DNA of 64,000 bases from Isoetes taiwanensis (lineage: Eukaryota; Streptophyta; Lycopodiopsida; Isoetales; Isoetaceae): positions 18,210,089 through 18,274,088 of the forward strand of contig JAJEKV010000005.1 in assembly GCA_021234155.1 (NCBI GenBank). The letters are read 5' to 3'. How positions within the stretch are numbered: the first letter of the stretch is position 1; each line of letters opens with the position of its first letter. The notes below the pieces were generated by a model that was not told where the DNA came from, did no database searches, and saw nothing but the letters and a program-made list of their open reading frames with translations. Positions 9,946 through 20,330 of this stretch are shown piece by piece. A program made the position numbers and the translations under genes.

Positions 9946-12680
9946 AGCACACCAATGTGAATGATGTATCTAGATTCCCATAAGATCCCCTACAAACCAA
10001 AGCCAAAATATGTCCTGAACATTTCAACTTTCTGGCAATGCAGAACCTCAACTTAAGGGCTAAGGCCTTTTTACTACCAATTATGAAGATGGTACGTGCA
10101 CAAAAAGCAAAGCACAACATGCTCGCTATGCCATCATATACACCATTCCAAGATATACATACAAATAGTAGATGTTCTTAACCTCACATCTATTGAGGAT
10201 TTGGTAGTTTGTTTTAAAATTAGTCAGTCACAATTAAGAGCCTCCATGTGTACATTGCACGTGAGTTCAACTAACAATGCGCATATCTTGCTTTGTACAA
10301 ATTCAGAGGAATGCTTTGTATAATTACACTAAAATAACAAAGTATTTAACAAGGTAAATAACCTATGTACTTTTATTTTATAATATGCTATTTTATTTTC
10401 TCATCTTATTAAAATTACGTGGATGTTTTTTGAAAATGGCACTTTTCATATTTTTGTTCAAAATTTCACACTTTTTTTCCTTAAAAGTCATAAAATGACT
10501 TTTACACTATAAAGTCAAAGTCTCTTTGACTTTGGCACTTTTCATATTTTTGTTCGAAATTTTACACTTTTTTTCCTTAAAAGTCATAAAATGAGCAAAA
10601 TTTAAAAAAAAAAAGTTGATGCAATTGCACTACAGGTATTAGTGCAATTGCTCCATCACCTTGTTTTATACAATGTCTAAGCCTGAAAGTCTCCCTCTCC
10701 AATAAGATGACTTGAATAGCAAAAGATCTTCAACCTAATGAAAGCACGCCTGAAAACCAGGCAAGGACAAATGGAGAAGGATTGCCTTACTACCTTCGAA
10801 AAAATAAAAAAATTATCTTTAAATTTTAAGTTTCTTCATCGAACATCCTGTCCATATGTCAGGCCTTTAGAATCATATAAAGCCCCAAATACATAATCTA
10901 GATATTATCCTTGTGAAAGCATTGAAGTATAATCATCTTTGCTAGAAGAATTTGGGAAATCCATTATCCGAAAATGACGTCTGAGGAGCTCATTCATCTT
11001 GGACATTCCCAAACCAGTTTCTTTATTCTTTTTCATGAGGTTGTTGGAATGTGTAGGACTGAAGAGGCAAGACTTAAGTACACTTTCCTAAAAAAGACAT
11101 CTGAAGGATATATTCCAACCAAATGCCACCAATGTTGCACTTTTAAATGATTGCTTTGCATCTATAATATTATCTATTTTAACATCTTCAAAATAAAACG
11201 TCCACGAAAGGAGATGGCTAAAAAATATCTTTTAGCAAGTCATGTTGGTACGTTGAGGCACATGTTATTACAATACCTCACATTTCATATTGTGATTCCC
11301 ACAAATGCTGGCAAATACTACAACAATTACTACATAAATGTACTTATAACATTGATACTTAGTTTTCAAAATGCTACTAAAATAGTTCTCAAAATTATCA
11401 AATGTTGGATGTTGACATGTTTGCAAATTATTACACATGTTAGGAACAAATGTTAGGAACAAATGCAAGTGTTCAAGTGTAAAATGTATGCGGCAAACCT
11501 TGGACATTACTTGCACAATAATGTATTCGGTAACCACACATATGCTGGAAATGAAAGTATATTCTGCTTGTATTCCAACAATATTCAACATCTTGCTTTA
11601 TATGGGCTGCCAAATGCACCAATTGCACCTTATACCTTTAATAGAAACTTATACCTTTAATAGAAAATATTCCGGTGAATCAAGCATGTAACAATATCAA
11701 AGTGACTCAAAAACAAAATAATACATGAATGTCCACCCCTGCCTAATATACCACCTTAAGGGCTTGCAAGAAAAAACATTCAATCTCAAATTGAATATTG
11801 GAGAATGCTGCAAAGCTACACAATTATCTGTCACCCCTAGACATGATATATGACATGAGCTCAAGGAGTTCCCAAGAAAGAAGTGCAATATTATATTGGT
11901 TTAAATTACTAATGAAGGCTTCATTGATGCCCAGTTACTTCAACTGTTACAATGTGCAATAAGACAGTCTCAATATCAATTGTAAGAAGTTTCAAGAAAT
12001 TGCGTAAAAATCTCAAATATTGTCTTTTGCAATCGTTTGTGAATATTAGCCAATATTTGACAAAGTTAACTATTGATCAACTGATTAAAAGAACGAGTCA
12101 GTACGGCCTAGAAAAGAATTTAGGTATGTGTCCACAAGAAAAGGTAAATGGAAAGCTCTACATACGCAACACCACCCGACAACTCACAACTTTTGCTAGC
12201 ATAACAAGTTAAAGAGAGACCATCTTGGCTGGCATTCACATATTCTTAAAACTCGGATGCCTAATACTCCTGGATAAATAACTTTTAAATTTTTTGAAAG
12301 CTTGGAAGTCTATCTTGCCTCGTGGAATTAATAAAGTTCTGTTCTATCCATTCCTTAGCTTAGTATAATCATCATGCGTTGAACTTGTCCTTCACAATTG
12401 ATTAAGGGAGAGATATTCTGAATATTTTGAGCTATTAGGCCATCTTTATTTGTTATGTGTCTTTCTAAATCAATTGTGATACAGAAAGTTGGAAGCTACC
12501 CCATCCGCACAAAAACAACGGTAAATATTATCTTCTCTAGTCAAAATCTGCTAACAAATGTTTCACTACTTGATAACTGCGTGACTACCCTTAGAAAGAA
12601 CTAATTTTCCAGAAATTGGAAGTGCAAACTTTTAAAAAGAGCTATTAACATCATGAGCTTCCGTAACTCTGTCCTTGCTC
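9946..12680. other. AT-rich spacer, no supported gene
   Basis: There is no coding stretch with motif or splice support. The open frames at 11.15-11.7 kb are AT-driven. One local duplication (10438-10594) is listed separately. Confidence 0.4.
10438..10594. repeat. Two 60-bp direct repeats, 95-bp period
   Basis: A segment beginning ggcacttttcatatttttgt is present at 10438 and 10534. Between the copies lies an inverted repeat, aaagtcaaag tct ctttgacttt. Confidence 0.85.
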
Positions 12681-12681
12681 T

Positions 12682-13361
12682 TAAACCCCTCCACATGCAT
12701 TGGAATGTGATCGCTGCCTTACGCAATTTCTTATAATACGATCGTGCTCTATAACCACGCCACCTTGCCTGGATGTTGAATGCTTTGAGTACACAAGTAT
12801 TTCAACTAAACTACTCACTCCACATGCATTGAATGTGATCGCCGCCTTTTTACGGGTTTTTATAATATGATCGTGCTCTATAACCACGCCACCTTGCCCA
12901 CGGATGTTCAATGCTTTGAGTACACAAGTATTTCAGCCTAATCACATAAATCATACAAAGAATGCACGGATAATGATAGCAGCCTTGGTTTGTTTTGGGA
13001 CACGTATTCTCTCTGAGCAAACATTCCACGACTCTCTGCTGTATGACTATTGTTGCCTTTTTAATCTTTTTTATGCTTTCTCCCCGCCGCCATCTGGCAG
13101 ACATGCTTTACCGGATCAGATACCGCTTTTCTTCGCTTTGCTTTCATATAATTTTCGAGCAAGTTTACATCATCAAAGAGGCTATCGCACCTCGCCAATG
13201 GGCCTGGATAGTAATAGCAGCCTTGCGCATTTGCTTTAAATTCTTTGAGTGCAAGGTATGTACGAACTTGACGTTGTATGACATTTGCAAAGCAGCTCGG
13301 CTCTCCGGGCATCCAACTCAGCCATTTGCCCTGCCCTAAGGAACACTTTGTTCTTTCCAAT
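12682..13361 (-). pseudogene. Myosin XI neck (IQ motifs), decayed
   Basis: After a good acceptor (gtgcatgcag), the minus strand from 13361 reads [20 protein letters not shown]. This is the end of the myosin converter and start of the lever arm, which links the actin-activated ATPase head to the tail. IQ motifs, the calmodulin-binding units, follow: [52 protein letters not shown] and IQARWRGYRARSYYK. Several frameshifts separate these pieces, so no continuous neck can be read. The last IQ exon is present twice (see 12690-12925). Spacing and sequence resemble plant class XI myosins, organelle-transport motors. Coiled coil and globular tail were not found downstream. Family certain; status as pseudogene likely, with assembly indels as the alternative. 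Confidence 0.85.
12690..12925 (-). repeat. Tandemly duplicated IQ-motif exon
   Basis: Two direct copies of about 125 bp each contain the end of an intron (tacttgtgtactcaaag) and the exon encoding ARWRGYRARSYYKK and RKAAIT. The copy nearer 12900 carries extra bases that break the frame; the copy at 12690-12790 reads cleanly. This is an exon-level tandem duplication within the myosin remnant. Confidence 0.8.
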
Positions 13362-13956
13362 CTGCATGCACAAGAAATACTATTAGGATTTTTGAATTGA
13401 CATTCTTGAGCACTTAATATTATTCACTAAGGTTCAAACATATGTCATAGATGTAACTATAGCATTTGATTCAAAATATTCTAATGTACAAATATATTAG
13501 TCTATACCTGATAGTTCTTGAGGTTCATCTTCTGCAAAAGCTTCTCAAGTTGCCACCTTCTCATCATAAAACAAAAACAAAAGACCGCTTATACATATTA
13601 CTTGCATGATTTACTCAGATGGCCTATTTGCTATCCAACTATGAAGAAAGATATTGCCCCATAAACACACCGTCCATCGAGAAGCTTTGGGGCTAGGAGT
13701 CCAAAATCTAGAACTCATCAAAAGTTCGACGTGTTGGATATCCAGCACAGCTGATTCTTACGGCCTCCAGTACACCCTATACAATTTATTTTGGAACGGC
13801 GCACAGAGGAAGAAAGTGTAAACATAATGGGGGAGGAATCCCTATACAAATTTTGGGGGCGTGGAGAATAGGGAGAACAATGATAGCAATTGAATCGAGT
13901 TGAACTATCCCACAAGATCATAATCATGCTGCATTTTTTTATTCATCCGCATCTGA

Positions 13957-14245
13957 ATGATATCAAGCACCCCTATCAATGTTTTGGACTCAGGATCCTG
14001 TCCAATGGATTTGTTGACCTTATCAACCAAATTTCGAACAATAAGGAGACCACCGTTAGTCGTAGACAAATAAAACACCACAAAAAGAAAATACCGGTCA
14101 AAGAGCCTTGAGTATATGGTCTTGGCTAAGGTGTCACGGTTGATTGTTGCGTAAGCCGTGTCAAAGAGACTTTGTGATAGTTTCATCACGTGTGACAATA
14201 ACGCTGCAGTGCAAAGAGAATCCCTGAGGCCCTTGGCATCACACC
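13957..14245 (-). pseudogene. Myosin XI motor fragment
   Basis: The minus strand reads CDAKGLRDSLC, VIVTRDETITKSL, INRDTLAKTIYSRLFD and, after an interruption, LVDKVNKSIGQDPESKTLIG then VLDI. These are consecutive conserved blocks of the plant myosin motor domain just before the relay helix. Frameshifts fall near 14210 and 14160. The gap between RLFD and LVDK (about 14040-14090) looks intron-like but lacks a clear acceptor. It lies upstream of, and in the same orientation as, the neck remnant at 12682-13361, so both come from one gene. The roughly 250 residues expected between them are missing, which argues for a deletion. Class XI is inferred from the sequence blocks. Confidence 0.85.
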
Positions 14246-14249
14246 AATA

Positions 14250-15825
14250 AACAATAAAAATTAGCAAAGAAGACCATCACAGAATCTTAAATAAATGTTC
14301 TCGTAAACCTACATCGCCAGCCTCCTCAACAAAGATTAAGAAGAAACGTTGATTTTTCGTCTTTTAATATTGAGGAATCAAACTCCTTTCCATTAATAAA
14401 CTCAACATTTTCTAAATGCAAGATTAATGCAACTACTTTGAAAAATTGCCTCCCTGTTTGTGGAAGGAGAAAAGACCAACATTAGGAGCCTGACCATTAG
14501 TAAGAACAAAAAGAAGCACGGCCCTAACTACAACCTCTCAGGAAATCGTGACACGACACCTAAATCGATTGTTTTTGCGGCGGCATTGGAATTGAAAACA
14601 CAACACTGCATCGTACAATTATAAGCATATTATATTAAACCATTTTTCGAAGACAGACCTGAGCATCCAGAACATATGATAAGAGATCTAAATTTAAATT
14701 AATAGATGCCAGTTAAACGAATATTGCCAGAATCACTAACCTGAATAACATAACTCATCTTGAAATATATATGAAGCATTCACAACTGCTTTTCCGCTCG
14801 AAATTGTTTGGCGATTTAGACTACCCGTACATAGTCTACACCTTTTGCATTTACTATTGTCGTTGCTTTAGTTACACTAATACACAGCATCAAATGATTC
14901 GGACAGAGTACCTGAGGAGGCAAATAGAAGCTATGAGTAAAAGGCAGCATACACAACTCAGCAGTATGGCCGATAAGCCAACATAAAAAGCCCATGAAGC
15001 TCGGCAATGCAGGTTCTTTCACATTAATATGCATGTGCGGTACAATTGCTATAGTGTCATGAATAAAACCTAACAACTACACATAAAGCAGATCCGCATG
15101 ACAAAGCAAATTTACCCGCTCCCGCAGCTTTGAGACGCGTCTTCGAAGCTGCCCTTACATGCCCGAATTCACGAGATGATATATCTTCCTCAAGAAAGGC
15201 GACCATTTGCAATCGTATACTCGGGACAAGCCTCAAAGGAAAGGCATGACCCTAACCCGTAAAGGCTTGAGCCGCACATGGCAAACCACATCGCCCATGG
15301 ATTGAGAAAGCTCGCCTGGAAAGATAGACCCTTAATGGCGAAAGTATTTCTTGGATCTGTAGATGCCGCCACGCCGGATCTTCTTCTCGACTGGTTCAAG
15401 GCAAGGTTCTTGATTCCTCGTAGATAGGCGAGAAAACATCCCCGGAGATGCAAGCGGCCCGGGGAGCCAAGTACAAAATGGTGCGCATTAACCACGGAAG
15501 TTTCACGCCATAGCTACTCTTTGTATATATATAGCTGGTACTATCTCAGACTGAAGTCTGAGCATGAATGAAGGTCGTCAGCTACTCAACAGTTTCAGTC
15601 CTATAGAAAGTATATCTCATTAGAAATTCATTTTATTATGCGTGTCATTTTCTCTCTTACATAGCTGGGTTTTTCCCTCTTGGTCTTCCCCATCTATAGG
15701 TCATCCCTGTTTTGTTTTGCACATGCACCGTAATAATAGGTGCTAATAAAATGCTAGTCTGAATTCAATCTTGCATAAGGAGGAAAAAGAAGGCAAGCAC
15801 ATATGGTACATAAATGCCAGCTTAC
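14250..15825. other. Spacer; GC-rich open stretch near 15.1-15.5 kb
   Basis: The GC-richer part at 15120-15500 is open on both strands but matches no family I know. It could be a captured exon. No further myosin or SPX-MFS exon was found here. Confidence 0.3.
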
Positions 15826-16345
15826 CCGCAAAGAAGCCGACCAACTATCAACACTGTAAGTGATCTTAAAACATCAGCAATCCCGTATAATACATTGCCC
15901 AGAAGCAGCATTACACTGCTAAACAAAAGCGGCTTGAACGGTTTGACCATGCACTAAAATAGACAGAGGATACCAGTTGGGCAACTGCCATCGAACCAAT
16001 AATCACACCACAAAATGTGGGAGCAGCTCCTAAGCTCATTGCATAATTGTCTGCTGTTGGAACGACTATGTAAGTATTAACCTGATTACACATTCTATAA
16101 ATTCCAGCCCGTCATTCTATCATAATTTAATTGTGTAACAACTCAGGCTCATGAGTTATATTAGCAGTTACAGAACATACCATATCATACCATATATGCT
16201 CAAGCAAAGGCAACTCTGGAGACCTTGGAAACTCATCCCCGATTATAAGTGCATGTTGGGCAAGAAACTCCAAAAAAGTTGGTGGAAGGACTTAGCCTTT
16301 CCTGGGCTGCTCCTATAGCCTCAAGGACTGGTTCATGTATAGCAG
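15826..16345 (-). pseudogene. SPX-MFS (vacuolar phosphate transporter) fragment
   Basis: Two exons are recognisable on the minus strand. The first (about 16345-16181) reads ATGAAQERL-like sequence and then FLEFLAQHALIIGDEFPRSP up to a donor GTATGT. This is the end of the SPX region, which senses inositol pyrophosphates. The second (16081-15826, acceptor aatcag, donor GTAAGC) reads [20 protein letters not shown] and [20 protein letters not shown], then YFSAWSNR and, after a frameshift, [20 protein letters not shown]. These are the first membrane helices of the MFS part of PHT5/VPT-type phosphate transporters of the tonoplast. One extra T in a T-run near 16275 and a loss of about 7 bp near 15945 break the frame. 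The N-terminal SPX exons and the following MFS exons are absent. Confidence 0.88.
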
Positions 16346-16512
16346 AGCATATGCATGCTGTTATTGTTGCTGGACATTTTTTTAAGCAGAATCTTCCTAA
16401 CCTTTACACCAACCATGGCCCCAATCCCATTACAACAAAAGAAATTGCCAACATCAAACAAACTTTCATCCTAACTCTAAAAAATGCACAGCAGAAAGAT
16501 GACAATACTAAC

Positions 16513-16628
16513 CACATGTTTATAGTACATTGTCTTGGGATACCCGCAAGCTGGCTGAATCACCTCAACAGGCTCCACAACCAATCTGGATTCCAAAGCA
16601 TCCATGCAAGTAGAAGCCAATAGGGGTG
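16513..16628 (-). pseudogene. Open coding-like stretch next to SPX-MFS
   Basis: On the minus strand the segment reads MDALESRLVVEPVEVIQPAC and continues to a possible donor (GTTAGT at 16512). The composition is protein-like, and it sits just upstream of the SPX-MFS fragment in the same orientation. It does not match the SPX domain as I know it. The family is unrecognised, and it may be an independent captured fragment. Confidence 0.3.
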
Positions 16629-16649
16629 TGAAGATATGCATAGGGCAGT

Positions 16650-18550
16650 ATCAATCTGCCTAAGCTGGCCATGATACACAAGTGTCTGTACCCAAAATAT
16701 GCTCCCTTATCTACTATTGTTCTGAATGCAACTCCTGCGTGCCCAACACCAGCTTTGGCTTTTGCTGGTTTAAAAATTTTGCAAGAAACCATCCCTCTCT
16801 ACAACCTGTGCATAATCTCCATTATACCACAGCAAATAACGACATCAAGCAAAGTTAAAAATTACCTGGGCTAATGCTGGCAGCATATTTTTCCCAGTGC
16901 TCTCTTCAAATACCCTATTGCAAATACGTCTTCCATGTTGGCAACTTCCAGCCACTCATTTAAAAGCCCCTAGTCCAAGAAAGAATCAGGGATCTTATAA
17001 AACACAGGAAATTATAACCTACGGGGATCTTGCCCACAACAACATAATCACGAAGCATAACAATAAAGAGAACACTTAAAATATTGTGCCCAAGTATTGT
17101 CCATAAGTAACAAAAATGTTAAGATCATGAAGCTAATCTACATTTCAAAGCAGACTCGCATCCTACAAATAATCTGCCAAGGCGGTATTTCTAAGTGCAT
17201 AACTCTTTGCCATGCTGTCAATAAAACCTAGATCCCAGATTTAAAGTTACTATGGGCTACGTATAAGGAATCTAGAATCAAAATACAATCATACAATAGC
17301 AAAAGCTTGAACTTACATTCAGTTTGAACTTACCAGAATGGCTATAGTACTCAACCTCAGACCCGCATAACATATAGGCATGCAAGTTACATAGCCAGAA
17401 TGGAATTTTGGATAGCCACCAGTATGTTTGCTTATCTTACAGATTGAAGTCGGAGGAATAAGTTCTCTTTTTTTTTTGTTTGACACCTAGGTAATATTCT
17501 CAACCCGCACAAAATGATAAAACGTCATCGGGATAGGAGCTCGGCTCCTTCTCATTCTTTAAAAAGTCCGACAATATTACTTTGAATGTTGTTCTTCAAG
17601 ATAGGTCATGTAAATTTTAGCATCTCAAAGATCTTTCGGTTGCCGATTTGCAAAGACTTGTGTAAAGTCTTCCACATCTTAAAAATAAAGGCACAACTAG
17701 AAATCACAAGTATTGAGCCAAAAAAAAATGAACAACCTTATTTTGCATGCCTCCAGAGTTAGCGCAAGTCTCCAGATCCGTTTTGCACCAGCCAGGAGTG
17801 CATTTTCGCGGCATGATCTGGGAAAGTTTCAAAGGGCGTACTACGAGAAGCATTACAAAAATTTTAGATAAGAAAAAACGGAGTATAGTCACGACCTACA
17901 TTCCGCTCAAATTCCTTGGCATGCTCGATGCTACACAAAACAAACACCAAAACAAATAATAGCTAAAGAAACTTATATGCCACTAAAACTGAAAGAAGTA
18001 CCTCATTGTTCGTTGTTACAGCAGAAAATTCCAAGATCTACAATGGTTTCTTGATTTCCTCACCTACACTTCCGAATATCGTGGCAAATTTCACAAAAAT
18101 GAGTGAAACCTGGGAAGCACCAAATGCATCAAACACCTAAGAGGATGGAGCGGCTAAAAAGAACCATTTACCTTTCGGAAAGACTAATAAATACGCCCGG
18201 GATCCGTTGCTTCTAAGAATAAAGTTTCCAAAACGTCAATCTGGACCAATTATATGCTATGAACAATGCCACTCGAGCTCCATTTAGCCCATTATCTTGT
18301 TCACGAACTTTGCCCGCAGTTTTGAAGCGTGAAAGGCGAAAGCATCCGCTTGCGTAACCCAATCGGATCAATGCGGGCACTCCCTTTTTAAACAATCCTG
18401 CCATATCATCTTGCCGTTGTAAATAGAAACAAAATGCCGCGATTTCATCACAATAGAGGACGAACCTTACCTTAGAATCCGCCCACGCAGAAGCTTGGCC
18501 ATGGCGGCCCGGGTTGGTGCGGGGAGACGGAAGAGCAATCCTACACATCG
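16650..18550. other. Spacer without supported gene
   Basis: No recognisable coding motif or repeat boundary. The open frame on the minus strand at 18213-18548 has no family resemblance. Confidence 0.35.
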
Positions 18551-18552
18551 AA

Positions 18553-18905
18553 GAGATTCTAGGGAGAAATCGAATTGGGGCTTTTGTTGTGGGCCGTTCA
18601 TCTCAGAGATGGACGGCCGAGATCAATCTGTACCAACATTTTGGTACACCAACAAGAGGGGTGCTTGGGGAGTTACGAGGTGGCATCATGCGGGACCGTC
18701 CATCTCAAAAGATGGACGGCCGAGATCAATCTCTACCAAGATTTTGTGGCATAATCTCTACACCATTTGAGACTCTACATCATTTGTGGCACCCAATATA
18801 ATTGTATATATATAAGGATATATACAAGTGTTTGTAATATGAGCGACTGCATGAAGCCGACCCTCCAAAACACAGCAGCGTGAAAGATTCCCCTAGATTT
18901 CCGAA
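18553..18905 (+). repeat. Composite palindrome repeat, copy 3
   Basis: This is a well-preserved member of the family. It holds 'gagaaatcgaattggggc', a palindrome (ggccgttcatctcagagatg.., 18592-18618), a second palindrome at 18696-18719, an AT run and 'acaagtgtttgtaatatgag'. It is a close direct repeat of 19512-19865, starting about 960 bp upstream of it. The pair could be LTR-like ends of a small element or a tandem duplication. Confidence 0.75.
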
Positions 18906-19511
18906 CCGAGCAAGGAAAACCCAGCAAGCACAGCCTGCACCACTCCGCGAAGCCTGCACTGCTCTGATCCGGAAGGGCTACAGAAGAAAAATTCAGCAGA
19001 AGGCAAACTCAAAAGAGGAGCACTGCTCTGATCCAGAAACCCCAAACAAACAGCGAAATATTGAAGCCAAATAGAAGCCAAATATGGTCGAAGAAGCCAA
19101 ATATGGAGAGAACAGCTTCTCCAAAAATCCACTGTATAGGGAATGAAGCCGTCCAAAAATTATATCGCTCTGTTTTCTTAAGAACAGGCGGCCAATGTGG
19201 TCGGATTAGCTGCAAGGCGGCCAATGTGGTCGGATTAGCTGCACCGGAGTAAAAGGAAAACCCAAATCGGCCCCAATCTTTCCCATACCTCATACCTTGT
19301 CGGCCATATCCCCACCTCCGCCTAAGACTGTAAGAAAAAACAAAGACATAGCAGAAACCGAAATGTGCGGCGCCAGCAACCATGCCCACAATCCCATCGC
19401 CATTCCAAAACTCCGAGGAGAGTACCATCGAATGCCTGAGGCCAGGGGCGGATCTGGAACTGGGCGAAGGGGGGATAATTTGGGGTTTCAGCGTCTCGAA
19501 AATCCCTCGAC
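18906..19511. other. Segment between two direct repeat copies
   Basis: GC-richer sequence without a recognised gene. It contains a short duplicated unit (gcggccaatgtggtcggatt occurs twice near 19188-19236). If the flanking copies are terminal repeats, this would be the interior of a small non-coding element. Confidence 0.4.
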
Positions 19512-19865
19512 CAATTCGATGGAGAAATCGAATGGGGCTTTTGTTAATGGGCGTTCATCTCGAGATGGATGGGCCGAGATCAATCTGTACCAATGTTTTG
19601 GTACACCAACAAGAGGGGTGCTTGGGGAGTTACGAGGTGGTACCGTCTGGACCGTCCATCTCAAAAGATGGGACGGTAGAGATCAATCTCTACCAAAAAT
19701 TTGTGGCATAATCTCTACACCATTTGAGACTCTACATCATTTGTGGCACCCAATATAATTGTATATATATAAGGATATACAAGTGTTTGTAATATGAGCA
19801 ATATTTGCATGAAGCCGACCCTCCAAAACAGCCCGTTTGAAAGATTCCCCTAGATTTCCGAAGAT
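19512..19865 (+). repeat. Composite palindrome repeat, copy 4
   Basis: Nearly identical in order to 18553-18905, including both palindromes, the 'tttgtggcataatctctaca' segment and the AT run. It leads directly into the AGATTC array at 19840-20330. Confidence 0.75.
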
Positions 19866-20330
19866 TAGCCCAAGGTTCCTTTAGATTTTGCAATATTCTA
19901 TGTAGATTCTCCTATATTCCCGCAGATTCTATGAAGATTCTCTTAGATTCTCTAAGATTCTATCAAGATTCCTCTCGATTCTCAGATTTTCCTTGATTTT
20001 CTAAGATTCTCTGGAGATTCCCCTAGGTTTTCGAAGATTATCCCAGGGTTCCTCTAGATTTTCCAAGATTCGATGTAGATTCTCTCAGAGTTTCCAAGAT
20101 TCTATAAAGATTCTCCTAGAATCCCTAATATTCTCTTGAGATTCCTCTAGATTCTCTAAGATCCTAGATTCCTCTAGGTTCTTAAAGATTTTATTAAGAT
20201 TCCCTTATATCCTCAAAGATTCTCTCTTGAACCATATACATTCTCTTAGATTTCCCAAGATTCTATAAAGATTGATTGAGATCGAAGATGCTTCTTTTGA
20301 ATGGTTGATTTTATATGTTTAGAACTGTCT
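19840..20330 (+). repeat. Degenerate AGATTC-type tandem array
   Basis: About 490 bp of irregular repeats of the kind agattctcctagattc / ctaagattctataaagatt with a loose period near 20-22 bp. Related arrays follow other copies of the composite repeat at 9795-9945 and 24740-25060, and an inverted one lies at 35230-35800. Confidence 0.75.

Noticed and set aside
13718-13927. Missing myosin motor exons between the two myosin remnants
   Set aside because: No frame here matches the expected motor blocks, so I did not extend the myosin annotation through it.
15190-15495. Further SPX-MFS exon downstream of 15826
   Set aside because: The 101-codon frame does not resemble the expected next membrane helices, and the plus strand is equally open.
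19009-19758. Open frames of 139 and 153 codons on opposite strands
   Set aside because: The plus-strand one runs through the composite repeat and the minus-strand one has no recognisable motif. Both are likely repeat-derived.
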